Positions 1 through 12,400 of a stretch of 64,000 bases of DNA are shown here, one piece after another. The stretch's first letter is position 1; each line of letters opens with the position of its first letter. Both the position numbers and the translations under genes were made by a program. This DNA is from Argyresthia goedartella (lineage: Eukaryota > Arthropoda > Insecta > Lepidoptera > Argyresthiidae). Where the stretch lies: positions 31,425,356 to 31,489,355 of the forward strand of contig OX463815.1 in NCBI GenBank assembly GCA_949825045.1, given 5' to 3'. Under the pieces are notes generated by a model. It did not search any database and was not told where the DNA came from. It saw only the letters and a list, made by a program, of their open reading frames with translations.

Positions 1-1527
1 GAGCTTATCTCTAAAAAGAGATTTCTTCCAGCAAACCTAATATGGACAGAATACATGAAATAACAGGTAGACCTATGTGCACAACGTTAAAAATATTAAA
101 ATAATAAACTAATTACTAATATGTACATAAATACATCATATCAATACAAATAGACAAAATTATACTACATATATATCAAAGCAATAAACCTACATAAATC
201 TAGTATGGAAGAGAAAGATAGTGTTCTTTTAAGCGAGTTTTAAAAATAGAAAGTGACGGGCTGTCTCTGATGGCGCTAGGAAGTTTGTTCCAGAGCCTGA
301 TAGCTCGTAGTCTGAACCCATGTTCATATGCGGCTGTATTGTGTTGTGGAGTTATAAGCAGTGATCGAGCGTGAGATCTCCGAGGCCTATCCGAGGACAA
401 AAATTCAAAACGATCTCGTAAGAAGACAGGATAGCGAGGATTAAATAAGATGTTATAGAGGCAGATGAGGATATGAGAATCCCGACGAAGACGGATAGGG
501 AGCCACTTTAACTCCCTGCGATACTCCGAGACGTGGTCATACTTGCGCAGGCCGAAGACAAACCGAATCCCGAGGTTTTGAAGTCGCTCGAGTTTGTTCA
601 GTTGCTCTTCATTCGCGCTCACCCAGCATACGTCAGCGTAATCGATCAGGGGAAGGAGGAGAGACTGGGCAAGCGTTATTTTTGTCTGACGAGGCAGGAA
701 GTATTGTAGTCGTTTGAGGGAGTGAAAAGTGGCAAAGACTCGCCTACTGACCTCGCTGACATGCGCTGACCAGGAAAATGGGTTATCGAAGAAAACTCCT
801 AGATTTTTGGCCTTAGTACTATATGAGATTATAGTTCCATCATAGGTTATAGGGGCAATGGACAGATTCTGTAACAAGTTAAGGGAAAACCTGGAACCAA
901 TAATCAAAGCCTGGGACTTACTAGGGTTGACAAGTAGTCCAAAAGAAGTGGCCCAGTCCCTAATTCGCTCGAGATCGGCATTTAACATTCCCACAGCAGA
1001 CACCATATCACAGGGAGAAAAATGACGATAAATCTGGAGATCGTCTGCGTAAAGATGGTATGATGACGAGAGAGTATCCGAGACGGAATTTATGAAGACG
1101 GAGAAAAGAAGAGGAGAGAGAATACCACCCTGAGGGACCCCCGCAACGAGGTCACACCACTCCGTTGAAGTCACCTCCGACCTAATACGTTGCTGGCGAC
1201 CTCTCAGATAAGAGTCAAACCAGCAAGCAGAGACGGAGGACACATTCAAGGACTTCAGGGTCTCAACGAGGATATCGAAATCAACGCAGTTAAAGGCGCT
1301 GCTGAAGTCCAGCAGTGCAAGCACAGTGAGCTGTTTCTCGTCCATCGCATGCTGAATGTCATCGGTGACTTTAAGCAAGGCCGTGACAGTGCTATGACCG
1401 GGCCTAAAACCGGATTGCAGTTGATTCAGCAAGTTGTTTGAGCATAAGTAGGAGGATAACTGAGAATGGACAATGGATTCAAGGACTTTGGATAGGATAG
1501 GCAGAATGGAAATTGGACGAAACTCTA
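1..1527 (-). mobile_element. LINE remnant, reverse transcriptase C-terminal half
   Basis: A non-LTR retrotransposon reverse transcriptase reads on the minus strand from about 1526 (FRPISILPILSK) to a stop at 200, with no internal stop over more than 400 codons. Visible RT motifs in order are QSGFRPGHST, the motif A segment LLDFSSAFNCVD, the motif B segment VPQGGILSPLLF and the catalytic YADD. The C-terminal part (RLWNKLPSAIRDS) has the shape seen in CR1/L2-type LINEs. Bases 1-199 would be its 3' untranslated tail, AT-rich and without other features. The 5' part, including the endonuclease, is missing because a mariner element begins at about 1528. The clade assignment is inferred from motif style only. 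Confidence 0.85.
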
Positions 1528-2694
1528 ATATTTATTATAGTGCTGTTTTTAGTTAGATCATATCTAGTGTGTACTGCGAATTTCACTATGGACAAAAATA
1601 TCGAACAAAGAGTTTGTCTTAAATTTTGCATCGCCAACGGAATTTCGTGTTCGGAGTCACTGAAAATGTTACAGAAGGCTTACGGTGAATCGACTTTATC
1701 AAAAACACGTGCTTATGAGTGGTACAAAACGTTTAAAAGCGGTCGAGATGTGATAGAAGATTTGCCTCGCTCTGGTGGGCCATCAACATCTTCAACTGAA
1801 GTTAACGTCGCAAAAGTGAAGGAATTAGTGACTGAACATCCTCATTTTCAAATTTGAGAGAGATAGCCGCTGAACTTTCTGTGTCTCACGAGTCGATCCG
1901 CACCATTTTAAATAATCACTTGTGTATGAAACATGTTGCTGCTCGGCTGGTCCCAAAAGACCTGAATTTTCTCCAAAAACTCAATCGCATAAGAGTCAAT
2001 TTCGACCCAACATTCTTGAAACGCATTGTTACTGGTGACGAGACGTGGGTTTACGAGTTTGACATGCAAACTAGTCAACAGGCTTCGGAGTGGCGCCTCC
2101 CAACTGAACCGAAACCGAAAAAACCACGCTAAAGTCGATCAAAAGTTAAAGTCATGTTGACTGTTTTCTTTGACAATCGAGGTGTTGTGCACTCGGAGTT
2201 CTTGGCGGAAGGTGAAACGGTAAATAAAGAATATTATTTGAGCGTAATGCGGCGTTTAAGAGAGCAAATTCGGCGAAAAAGGACAGATTTTTGGAAAGAA
2301 AATTCTTGGATTTTGCATCACGATAATACGCCTTCGCACAAGGCCATAATTGTAAACGAATTTTTGACCAAAAACTCAACAAATACTATCGAGCAACCAC
2401 CTTATTCACCAGATATGGCTCCAGCCGACTTCTTCCTTTTTCCTAAACTCAAATTACCACTTCGTGGCACACGTTTTCATTCGGTAGAAGACATAAAGGA
2501 GAATTCGCGACGAGAACTGAACTCAATTCCGGAAAAAGCGTTTAAAAAATGTTTTGATGATTGGACTATTCGTTGGCGTAAGTGTATCGTTTCTGAAGGA
2601 GCATACTTTGAAGGCGATAAAATAAATTTAGATGAATAACTAACATTTTGTGTATTATTGATCTTTTCCCGGTACTTTCTTGACAGAGTAGTAT
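1528..2694 (+). mobile_element. Broken mariner element (D34D transposase)
   Basis: The transposase starts at MDKNIEQRV (codon at 1588) and is broken by one frameshift near 1855 and a stop near 2130. The three open pieces (to 1857, 1854-2132, 2154-2639) overlay one mariner transposase. Catalytic residues are visible: TGDETW, HHDN and the D of MAPADFF. There are 34 residues between the second and third Asp, the mariner D34D spacing. The right end (about 2660-2694) has a mariner-like terminus ending at a TA, but I find no matching inverted repeat at the left end, so that end is probably lost. It sits between two LINE RT fragments that are not continuous with each other. The element cannot encode active transposase as it stands. 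Confidence 0.85.
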
Positions 2695-2820
2695 ACCAGG
2701 AATAAGAAAGGGCCTAATATGGAACCTTGTGGAACGCCAATTTTTACCCCCGATCCATCAGATTTAACGCCGTTGACTTCTGCCTTTTGAATTATATTGC
2801 TTAGGTATGATCTTAGTAGA
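2690..2820 (-). mobile_element. LINE reverse transcriptase fragment (motif B)
   Basis: The minus strand reads LLRSYLSNIIQKAEV and then VPQGSILGPFLFLVY, the RT motif B region. The piece stops exactly where the mariner right end begins. It repeats a motif already present in the LINE at 200-1527, so it comes from a different LINE copy. Only about 44 codons remain. Confidence 0.8.
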
Positions 2821-2935
2821 TCTATATAAGTAAGTGAATCGTTGTCTAGTACCCAAGATACAGGGAATCCTAGTTTGGGGCTAGATCAATTAGTGATGTC
2901 CAAGGTATTATTATTATTATTATAATACCTAAAAA
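2820..2935 (+). repeat. SINE 3' half
   Basis: This is the 3' body of the SINE seen in full at 50716-50995. It shares the segments CTAGTACCCAAGATACAGG and CCTAGTTTGGGGCTAGATCA and ends in an (ATT)n tract. The tRNA-like head is absent. Confidence 0.8.
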
Positions 2936-3045
2936 TATCACACTATTAGACTCCTCTAGAGTTTGTTCATTATGTTGTATATTTAATATCATATTCCTAT
3001 TATATTTGTCAAAGTTATTAAAATTTATATATATATATATATATA

Positions 3046-4353
3046 CATAGTCAGGTCATAAGTTCTGTCACATGTGCAATATGAAATAATTTAGACATTT
3101 TTATTATTTATGTAAACATTTATATAGCAAAATGAACTTAATAAAACATAGATTCTTATGGTAATAAAGTTTATTCAAAATGACCCCCGCGATTTTGAAT
3201 ACAGGCCTTTATTCTGCGCGGCCAGTCGTCTATCGCAGCACGAACGAGGTCCATGTCAATATCGGCGGCTGCCTTGATCAAGGATGCCTTGAGTGACTCC
3301 AAATCAGGATGAGGCTTTGAGCAGGCCTTTTCCTCCAAGTGTTGCCATGTCTTGTAATCTAACGGACTCAAATCTGGACTGAAGGAGGGCCAGTCTTCGT
3401 GCCGGATGAAGTCGATTTCACGCGCCGCCAGCCAGTCTTGTGTGCTTTTCGCGCTATGAGCTGGCGCAGAATCTTGTTGGAATACCCAGTGCCTGTTATT
3501 AACATGGTATGAGAAACAGGTTCCACAAGGTTCTTGAGGACTGTATTTTAATACACAACTGCATTAGTTTTTACGCCTTTCTCACAAAAATGTACCTCAG
3601 TTAAGCCCCAATAAGAGACTCCCAACCAAACCATGAGCGAGGATGGAAAATGACCTCGTTGGACACGCGGAATACGGTTGCTCGCTTCTTCACTGCTGTG
3701 TGCGTACACCTTATCATTTTGTTTGTTGTAGCTCTCTTCCACGGTGAAAATTTTTTCATCCGAAAAAAGAATTTCCCGATGCTTTTTTCCCGCGTACCGC
3801 TTCAACAAAGCGCGGCATCTCTTCAGTCTCAGGTCCATTAAACGAGCGTCCAAACGATGTCCTGTTTTTCTTCGATATGCCCTAAGCCCTAAGTCTTCAT
3901 TTAACACCCTTTTCACCGTGGTCCTGCTTAACCCCATCTGAAGGGCCAACAGTTTCTGCTTACGTATGGGATTTCTTTGAATTCGCGCCTTCACAGCTTT
4001 TATCACTGCTGGAGTCCTAACAGAGCGAGGGCGACCACTTCTTGACCTGTCATCTACACTAGAGTCTTCATTGTATCGTTTTATGGTACGATAAACGAAT
4101 CTTTTGGTTATATTCAAATTTTTCAGTAAGTCGAAAATCTGAATTGGCGCGTAACCGCAACGATGCAGCGCAATAACTGCGACACGGTCTTCTTTAAGTG
4201 TCCACTCCATATTTAAAAATGAGGAAAATTCTAAAAAGTACACATTTTTATTTTCACGAAAAATTCGAAATTCGAATTCAATAAACTTTTTTGTGGCCAG
4301 CGTTCTAAATTCAAAAGTTTTTATTGTGTGACAGAACTTATGACCTGACTGTG
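3046..4353 (-). mobile_element. DD37D mariner element with both terminal inverted repeats
   Basis: The terminal inverted repeats are 28 bp with one mismatch: the left end at 3046 begins CATAGTCAGGTCATAAG and the right end at 4353 reads CACAGTCAGGTCATAAG on the minus strand. Each end abuts TA in a (TA)n tract, the mariner target site. Total length is 1308 bp, typical of the superfamily. The enclosed transposase is broken. Element boundaries are directly visible; assignment to the DD37D (maT/mori-like) group rests on the transposase spacing. Confidence 0.95.
3171..4210 (-). pseudogene. DD37D mariner transposase, frameshifted
   Basis: The likely start is MEWTLKEDRVAV at 4210; the preceding 11 codons of open frame look like leader. 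An N-terminal helix-turn-helix region is followed by GRPRS-type AT-hook residues. The first catalytic Asp is in LFSDEKIF, the second in QQDSAPAH and the third in SPLDYK, with 37 residues between the last two. A stop near 3548 (TAA where CAA would fit) and a single-base frameshift near 3500-3510 break the frame. The C-terminus resumes at 3371 and ends at 3171 with CIQNRGGHFE. Two disabling changes in about 1 kb indicate a dead but not very old copy. Confidence 0.9.
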
Positions 4354-5090
4354 TATATATATATATATATATGTAATATTAAATGTATAAAATTCTAATA
4401 TGAAAAACTCAAAACGTGGTTAATTCATAGTTCGAGTTTAGTATCAGCTATGCTATGTGATGCAGGCATCGCAGTGCAGTCTTTTGTTTGACGCGAGTTG
4501 GCCCTATCTTGCAAAATCTGTAGGCCTACCGCCCAGGCCCGGCGGCTTGTATCCGGATACCGACGCTTGAATTGACTTGCCGTATTGTCATAATGATAAA
4601 GTTCATTCTTGCACGAAGCTGTCAAAATGAAGCCGTCACCGATGCCGACGGGGCTTGAGCGGTAGGCCCACTGATCTGCGTGGCCTGCGCCGCCGCCTGC
4701 GTTCCAGCATACGCACAGACTACATTTTTAAGATACTCGTTTTTGATGGATGTATTTTTCATTTTGCATTCGGACGTATTTAGGAAACAAAAACAAGTAG
4801 CAAATCTAAAAAATCTGTAAACTTGTGAACCCAAGTGAATTTAATAATTAATAACAATTACGCTAGTGAATTAAATAATTGCAAGAACTTTTGAGGATGC
4901 TGGTTTGGAGGAGACAATCCCTGCTGTATACAAAAAAGCTATAATAACAGTAAAAAATAAAGGTTTGGATTTAGTACAAGAAATACCAAAATAAGTACAA
5001 TAAGGTGAAGTCACTAATGTACATAGAAGACGATGAAAACAAGCAGGAACACATAAAATGGCATTCACCGACCCAGATGATGTTCAGATA
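4354..5090. other. No recognised gene
   Basis: A (TA)n tract follows the mariner end. Two short minus-strand open frames (4425-4625 and 4622-4834) overlap and have somewhat protein-like composition, but I recognise no domain and they are not supported by splice sites or a promoter. Nothing else stands out. Confidence 0.5.
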
Positions 5091-5109
5091 CCACCTGATT
5101 TTGAGAACT

Positions 5110-5180
5110 TTTTACTTTACATCCGTTCTCATCAAACAAATATTTGCCCCCACCGGGACTCGGACCGAATAATTGATCGA
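5110..5180 (-). repeat. SINE fragment
   Basis: On the minus strand this matches the middle of the SINE at 50716-50995, including CCGGTGGGGGCAAATATTTG and the following GAGAACGGATG. It includes the tRNA-like B-box side but neither end. Confidence 0.75.
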
Positions 5181-5274
5181 CATTTGATTGGAAAGAACAC
5201 ATTAATAAAGTTTGTCATACGATAAACAGATTTTTTTTTTGTGGTAAGACGTTTGCACAAAAAAGCCAAAAAAA

Positions 5275-5500
5275 ACCGCACTGATTGCCTATCATGGCTA
5301 TGTAGAATCCGTCATAAGATATGGTCTAATAATTTGGGGTAACGGAACAGAAATCAACAGAGTATTTATTGCCCAAAAAAAATGTGTGCGTGCTATTTGT
5401 GGTATGGCACCGTATGAGTCATGGAAACAAACATTTAAAAGATTATTAAACATATCATTTCATTTAACATGTATCACGGCACAATTTAAAAACTCTATTT
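5275..5500 (+). mobile_element. LINE reverse transcriptase C-terminal fragment
   Basis: The plus strand reads LIAYHGYVESVIRYG, then LIIWGNGTEINRVF and AQKKCVRAICGM. The same segment occurs in the LINE at 49640-50437 (LLAYHGFVESSLRYG, AQKKCVRAICKL), so the two come from related families. The frame decays after about 70 codons. Confidence 0.8.
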
Positions 5501-5979
5501 TTAATTTATTTTTCTGATTTTCCCCTAAAAATTGCCCCTTAATTCAAAATGCTTACGTCACACACCCGTGTTTGGGTCCCATAAACTCATAAGTGTACCA
5601 AATTTTAACTTAATCGGTTCAGAATTCGGTCGTTTTATATTACTATTACACACCTATGGGATCATTTCCATAATGGTTCCGTTTTCCCTTTTAACCCTAC
5701 AAAAATACTATGTATGTGCCTGTATGTAAATGTTATGTTATGTATGGGAAAAGGAGTGACGCCTTTTCTGCAGGTAAATAAATCTGTTTTATTTAAATTA
5801 ATTAAAATTAAAGTTGGACTTAACTTGAGAAGCTGTTTGTGAATTCAACCACTGACAGCCAAGTAATGGCTTTATTTATAACCTGCCATGTGCCTATTGA
5901 ATGCAGCAGTATATTAGAGTATAGACGATCGTAAGATATTGATTGACGTCCCAAATGATTAAAATGTTTTGTTTGTCAG

Positions 5980-6470
5980 ACTCTTACGTACTTTTTAGTG
6001 TTCCGTAGATAAAGAAGGAACCCTAGTTTCGTCAAGTCTGTCTGTCCGTCCGAATATCACAGCAACTTCATGCAGAAACTATTAGGATTACACAGTTGAA
6101 ACTTGGTATGTAGAATAGATGCATTCTGGGAAACGCTTTAAGATTTTATACAAAAGTTGTTTTTTTTCATAATTAAAGGGAAAATATACAAGGAACTGAA
6201 ACCAAAAAATTTTTTTTTCGTCAAACCTCTAAAGGTCTTTAAAAATGACATTCAGGTTCCATTTTTCCTCAAAGTAAATCGTTAAAGAGACAGACCTTTT
6301 CAAAATGGAAAAATGTGTCCCCGCCCCTCTAACTTTTAAAGCAAGAGAGATATTCTTTGAATCTCAATACACAATTTCAAGGAAAATTTGTTTGAAAAAA
6401 ATAAAATAAGCAGTTTTTAATATATAAAACATTTAGTAAAAACCGCAAAGATAACTTTTTCATTCATACA
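5980..6470. repeat. Interspersed GTTCCGTA / GTCTGTCCGTCC-type repeat
   Basis: The segment carries GTTCCGTAGATAAAGAAGG followed by GTCTGTCTGTCCGTCCG, a pattern I associate with a very common lepidopteran interspersed repeat. A similar piece on the other strand lies at 27427-27510 (CGGACGGACGGACAGACGG, then ACGGGTACGGGACCC). No coding capacity. Its exact boundaries are not clear. Confidence 0.6.
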
Positions 6471-6479
6471 AACACTATT

Positions 6480-9400
6480 AAAAACAAAGTTACAACACAA
6501 ACATCCAATCACATTGTATAGTCCATTCATCGTGTACTGTTTGTAATGTTCCGGCGGCGTCGTAGTAGATAGGTCGAGTCGGCTCCAGTTCTGTAATACG
6601 AGCGCCTTGCGATAAGTGAGCGCCAGCGTTAGCTCGTGCGCCGCTGACTAATGTAAACATTGTTACGAGTAGCGTAATCAATGTTGTGAGTGATCTTTTC
6701 ACATCTGTTTTTCTCTTCGGCGATTTTGGTTCATCCCTTTTATAGTCTTGTAGACTTTCAGTAGCGGATGTATTGTCCAGCGGCAGTGGTGACAATTTGA
6801 CTATCGGGCGTTTAATAACGCCTGTTTGCGTCTTCAGAGTAGTCACGCGCACGTAGCCGTCGGTGCCCGGGTGTACTTGTAACACCTTTCCCAAAGCCCA
6901 CTTCCCGGGCGGCAAGTTGTTATCTTTTACCAATACGACGTCGCCTACTTTGAGATTATTTGTCAGCTTATTCCATTTACAACGACTTTGTAGTTGCGTC
7001 AAGTATTCGTTTGACCAACTTTTCCAAAATTGCTGCAACATGTTTTCAGTTAATTGCCAGCGACGCCGTAAGTCTAGAGTTCTTATGTCGCTGTGATCAG
7101 AGCGGGGCAGTGACATCGTTGGCCCGCCAGTCAGAAAGTGACCCGGTGTTAGGTAGTTATAGAACTCATCCGGATCTTCAGTAAGTGCGCATAGAGGGCG
7201 GGAGTTCATGCACCCTTCGATTTGAGTTAGTAGAGTCGAGAATTCTTCGAAAGTGAGCTTTTGTTCTCCCAGGACACGACGTAGATGGTGTTTCATCGAC
7301 TTGACGGAAGCTTCCCATAGACCGCCAGCAGATGGCCATGCCGGCGCGTTAAAATGCCACTGTAATTCCAGTTTGTTGATTTCTTCGAAGAATTCTGGTG
7401 ACATCAGCGTTTTGAACTCCTCAAATTCGTTGCGTAACAACTTGGCTCCTCCGATGAAGTTGGACCCGCAGTCGGAGTATACATGGCTTGGCTTTCCTTT
7501 TCGCGCGCACATTCTTTGGAAAGCAGCTATGAAAGTTTCCGTTGACAGGTCTGACACGAGTTCAATATGCACCGCTTTGGTGGCCATGCATACAAAAATA
7601 GCTATGTAGCCCTTTGAAGTCCGGACGCCTCTGCCTTTGTTGGTTTTGACCTCTACGTGACCGGTGAAGTCGACCCCGGTGTGTGTGAAAGGACGTGAAG
7701 GAGTTGTCCGTTGTGGTGGCAAGTCGCCCATAAGTTGGCTATTCGTTGTTGTCTTGTATCGGTGACAACGTACGCAGCGGGTCAGTTTGGACTTGACAGC
7801 TCGATTCCCGCCAACAATCCAATAGCGTTGTCGTATGTGCGCTAGAGTAAGTCGCGCACCCCCATGCAGTACGGCTAAATGTGCTTGCTCAATCAGTAGT
7901 TCCGTAAAGCGTCCTTTGTGGGGTATGATGACGGGGTTCTTCATCTCGAATGGAAGGGCTGACTTATTGAGACGCCCACCCACACGCAGAATCTTTTCTT
8001 CATCCAAGTAAGGATTTAGTTTGAAGATCGAACTCCTGTTCGGTATTGGTTTGTCTCTACTGAGACAGTTGTATTCATTTTCAAAGTCGCGTTGCTGCAC
8101 GTGCCTAGTTATACACTGTTTTGCAGCGGTAATTTCTATTGTAGATAAGACGCCGCCGGTTTCAAGTTTCACACTGTTCCGTGCATTTGTACCGAAGCGT
8201 CGTACCCAGCCGATGACTCTAGTTACCCGAGTTAATGAACTACATTTTATTAGTAATTCACTTATAATATTCTTGTCATCATTTGAAGTTCGGGTTGTCA
8301 CAGGTTTTTCAATCTCGTTACTTGCAGTAAAATAACAGACTGGTTTATCTTGGGACTGTGTTTCGTCTTGAGTTAATAGGAAGTCGGGCCCATTCCACCA
8401 TAATTTGTAGTTGAGTAGCTGGGTGGGGTATAGACCACGTGACGCACAATCTGCAGGGTTGATCTCGGATTTTATATAGTGCCAATCTTTCGGCGGGATC
8501 ACTTGAATGATTTTGGTTACTCGATTTGCGACGTATCTCTCCCATCGCGTTACATCACCTTGAAGCCAAGCAAGTACCACTTGCGAATCGCACCAGACCT
8601 GAACTCTCATATCTTGTTTCTTATAGGCTTCCTTTACTTTCTGGATAAGTTGGGCCAGTAGTAGGGCACCGCAGAGCTCTAATCGTGGTAGTGTCAATTT
8701 TTGTGACAGTGGTGCAACCCTAGTTTTCGCGGCGAGTAGAGTTATAGTTGGTGGGCCGCTTGAGTTGATAACTCGGCTGTAGATGACGCACGAATATGCT
8801 TTCATGCTTGCGTCACAGTAACCAAGTAACTCGATATTGTCTTGGTTTCCACCAAGCCATCGGTTAAGTTTTATATCTTGAATCACGGGGAGCTCCGATC
8901 TCATATTTTGCCACTCCTTTTGAATGTCTATCGGGAGGGCATCGTTCCAGCCAAGTTTATCAACCCACACTTTTTGAAAAAGTAACTTTGCTGCGATAGT
9001 GATGGGTGAAAACCAGCCGAGAGGGTCATACAGCTTCGAAATCTCGGATAGTAGTCTTCTCTTGGTTATTGGAGATCCAGTAGGGGTGTCTTCTAATTCC
9101 CAATTAAAGAAGAAAGTATCACTCGTCGGATTCCATCCCAGACCCAGCATCTTCATCGATTCTCCGTGTTTGAAGTCAAATGAGTTCTGAACTGATAGTT
9201 GATCGTTCGACAAATTCTCGAGTAATGCGGGATGGTTCGATGTCCACTTGCGTAAGTTCATACCGCCCCCTTTTAGTAAATCGATAAGGGCGATTTGCAA
9301 GGTTTTGGCTTCCTCGATAGTGTCTCTGCCGCTGACCAGGTCGTCCATATAAAGTTGATTCTGTAGTACGTTGGCTGCTTCTGGGCTTTTGTGGCCGTCG

Positions 9401-12400
9401 TCCATGGCGAGCTGTTTGAGAGTCCTCATAGCTAACCATGGTGCGCATTTCATTCCGTAGGTGACGGTTCGTAGTTCATAAGATTTTAGTTTTTCTGTAG
9501 GGTTGTCACGCCACAATATTTTCTGTAGTTTTTGCTGGTGATCGGCTATCCAAATACAACGGTACATTTTTTCAATATCTGCTGTGTAGGCGAATCTGTA
9601 TGACCTCCAGCCAATAATGAGGGCTTGAATATCTTTTTGTAGATTGGGTCCCTTTTCTTGCAGCTGGTTTAAACTGGAGCCACCAGAAGTAGCTTGCGAT
9701 GCATTAAAAACCACTCTCACTTTTGTAGTTGTTGATTGTTCCCGTTCTACGCCGTGATGAGTTAGGTAACATTCCGGTATGGTGGGTGAGTCCAGAGGCG
9801 CGAGTTTCATATGACCCAGCTCGGCGTATTCTCGCATGAAGTCTCTGTACAGTCCAGCTAGTTTATTTTTTCGTTGCAGCCTTTTTTCTTGTTGTAGGAA
9901 TTGTGCCATAGCAATTGGTCTGGAATTACCCAGTTTTTCCTCGAACCCGGGAAGGAATGGAATTTCGACGATGTATTTTCCATCTGCGTCCCGTTGTACA
10001 GTGTTCGAGTAAAGTTGTTCACAGTAGTCGTCCTGCGGTATGTCGTTCGTAGTTTGAGTAACATCTTCATTCTCCCAAAATTTACATATTTCCTCCATGT
10101 TGATCATATTCACGTGACATTTAAAAGTCTTTAATTTGCCACATAGAATCCACCCTAATTGCGTCTGTTGGGCAACGGGCGATGAATGACATCCTTTCAG
10201 GACTCCGTCTAAAATTATCTCCGAATAAACATCAGCCCCTAGTAGTAAGTCGACGGGGCGTGAGACGTTAAACTCGGGATCTGCCAGTTTCAGGTTGTTG
10301 ATGTGTGGCCAGTCAGCCTTATCAAATGTAGAGTTCGGTAAGTAAGAGATAAGTTTATTCATGATAAGAGCTTCAGTTTCAATCTCGTAGTCGGAGTGGA
10401 TTGACTTGCAGTTAAGTAGTAGACGTCCTTTGCAGTCACCGGTTATATTCCCAACTCCTGAGACAGTTGCTTGTAGACGTTTCCTTTCTAGTTTCAGTAG
10501 TTGTGCAGCTCTCTCAGAAATTAAATTAACTTGCGAGCCCTGATCTAAAAGGGCACGAAGATTAACGTGTTTCCCGTTCGATGACATAACTTGTAGCTGG
10601 ACAGTAGTCAATAAGATCTCCATATTATCAGTCGATGAAAGATGATTGGTGTTTAGTTTACCAGCAGAAGATGGACGTGATTTATCGGACTCGCTTCTAG
10701 TCGATTTTTTATTAAAATGTAATAAAGTATGATGTTTCATATTACATTCCTTGCAAGTTTTCGTAGAATTGCAGTTCGCATTTCCGTGGCTGTAGAGACA
10801 GTTTCTGCACACGTGTAGTTTTGCAACTAGGTTATTTCGTTGTTCAGCATCGGAGTCGATGAACTTCGGGCATTGCATCAACACATGATCACCCGTGCAA
10901 TGAGGGCACGAACCAAACGATGTAGTGTGGAATGATGTTGAATAGATTTTCTTTGGCTCGAAATAATTCCGCTTCCCGCCAAATTGAAAGTTGTTCGGCT
11001 TGGATGTTGTTTGTTTTTGAGTGGTGGGTGCTTCCTTTTTCGTATTCTTCATAGCTTCGTAAGCCATGAATTTATTTTCTAGGAAGCCCAGGAAGTCTGT
11101 CAAATTGGGTAATTCCCTGTGGTCTTGCAAATCCTTATTGTATTCGGTGAAAGTCGTGGAGTCCAGTTTCTGAGACATTAGGTGTACGATGAGCGGGTCC
11201 CAGTTAGTTGTATCGACTTCCATGTTAGTCAGCCCGTTTAGGCATTCAGTCATGATGTCATGCATCTTTTTGATGTTATTGCTGTCGGGATTTTGTATGA
11301 CAGGCAGGTTCAACATAGAGTTGACAAATGAGGTGAATTGCAGCCGACGATTGCCATATCTGTGAAGAAGTATCTCCCAGCATGACACGTAGTTTTCAGC
11401 ACTGGTGTTTAAGTGATGAACCAGACGTTCCGCTTCTCCCCTCAGTCTGGACTTTAGATGTTGCATCTTCTGAGCGTTGTTTAGCCCGGGGTTGTTATGG
11501 ATCGTTTCCAAAAATAGATCTTTAAATGATATCCACTGGGTGTAACTTCCAGAGAACTCGGGAACTTGTATCTTGGGAGTAGATGATTCGTAGTGCGCGG
11601 TAGATCTTATCTTCGTATTCAATGTGTGCCGCAATGTATCGTACTTATCTTCCATGCTGACAAATGTATTGTAGTATTTGAGATTGGAGCCCCTGAGTTT
11701 AGCTTCCAATTCCCAGTGTTGTTTATCGACGACGTCCCATCTCGACTTGAGAACAGAGAGATGATCTTCAAGCTCCCACTTTTGCGAGATATTTTGTACG
11801 TCGATCTTAGACATGGCGCGATCAAGAGCCATAAAGTTGCACTCTTGTTTTTCCAGTAGTTTCCCCACAGCGTCGTCGTCATTGTTGTCGTCCAAAACTC
11901 CCGTGAAGTCGAAGACTATGTTCTTCCTGTCACGATATTGTTGCAGTAGTACTTCCATGTTCTTCCGGGTAGTTTCGTACATTTCTTTTAATCTAGTATA
12001 GACATCTTGGGTGAAGTAAGGGATGTCCTTATCCTCGCAAGTATCCACGAGTGTTCGGTGACGGTCCTCGAAGTCCGTCCATTGAGTTAATAGCGACTCG
12101 AGGCGTTTAACCAAGTAATCTTCAGTTTTCCTCCCTGGGGAGTCTTTTCTGTAGTTAGTACACAACGCTTTGATGTTGTTAAAACATTCCTGCTGCAGGT
12201 TGAGCATGGCAAGAGTTCAAGTTGTTCGAAGTTGATGTAAGTAGTTTCAGTAGCTCGGTGGTAGTCTATCACGTAGTTGACGATGATAGATAGCTGAGGT
12301 CGCAAGTTCCCAGCGCGAAGACAGCAGAGTTTCCGTAGTCTTCCCACTCTTCGTATGACGAATATGAAACCGAAGTTGTTCAGTTGTGGCTCCAGTCTTC

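Noticed and set aside
4425..4834. Two overlapping minus-strand open frames that might join by frameshift
   Set aside because: No recognised domain and no gene signals.
6863..12001. Open frames on the plus strand inside the BEL element
   Set aside because: Antisense shadows of the Gag-Pol frame.
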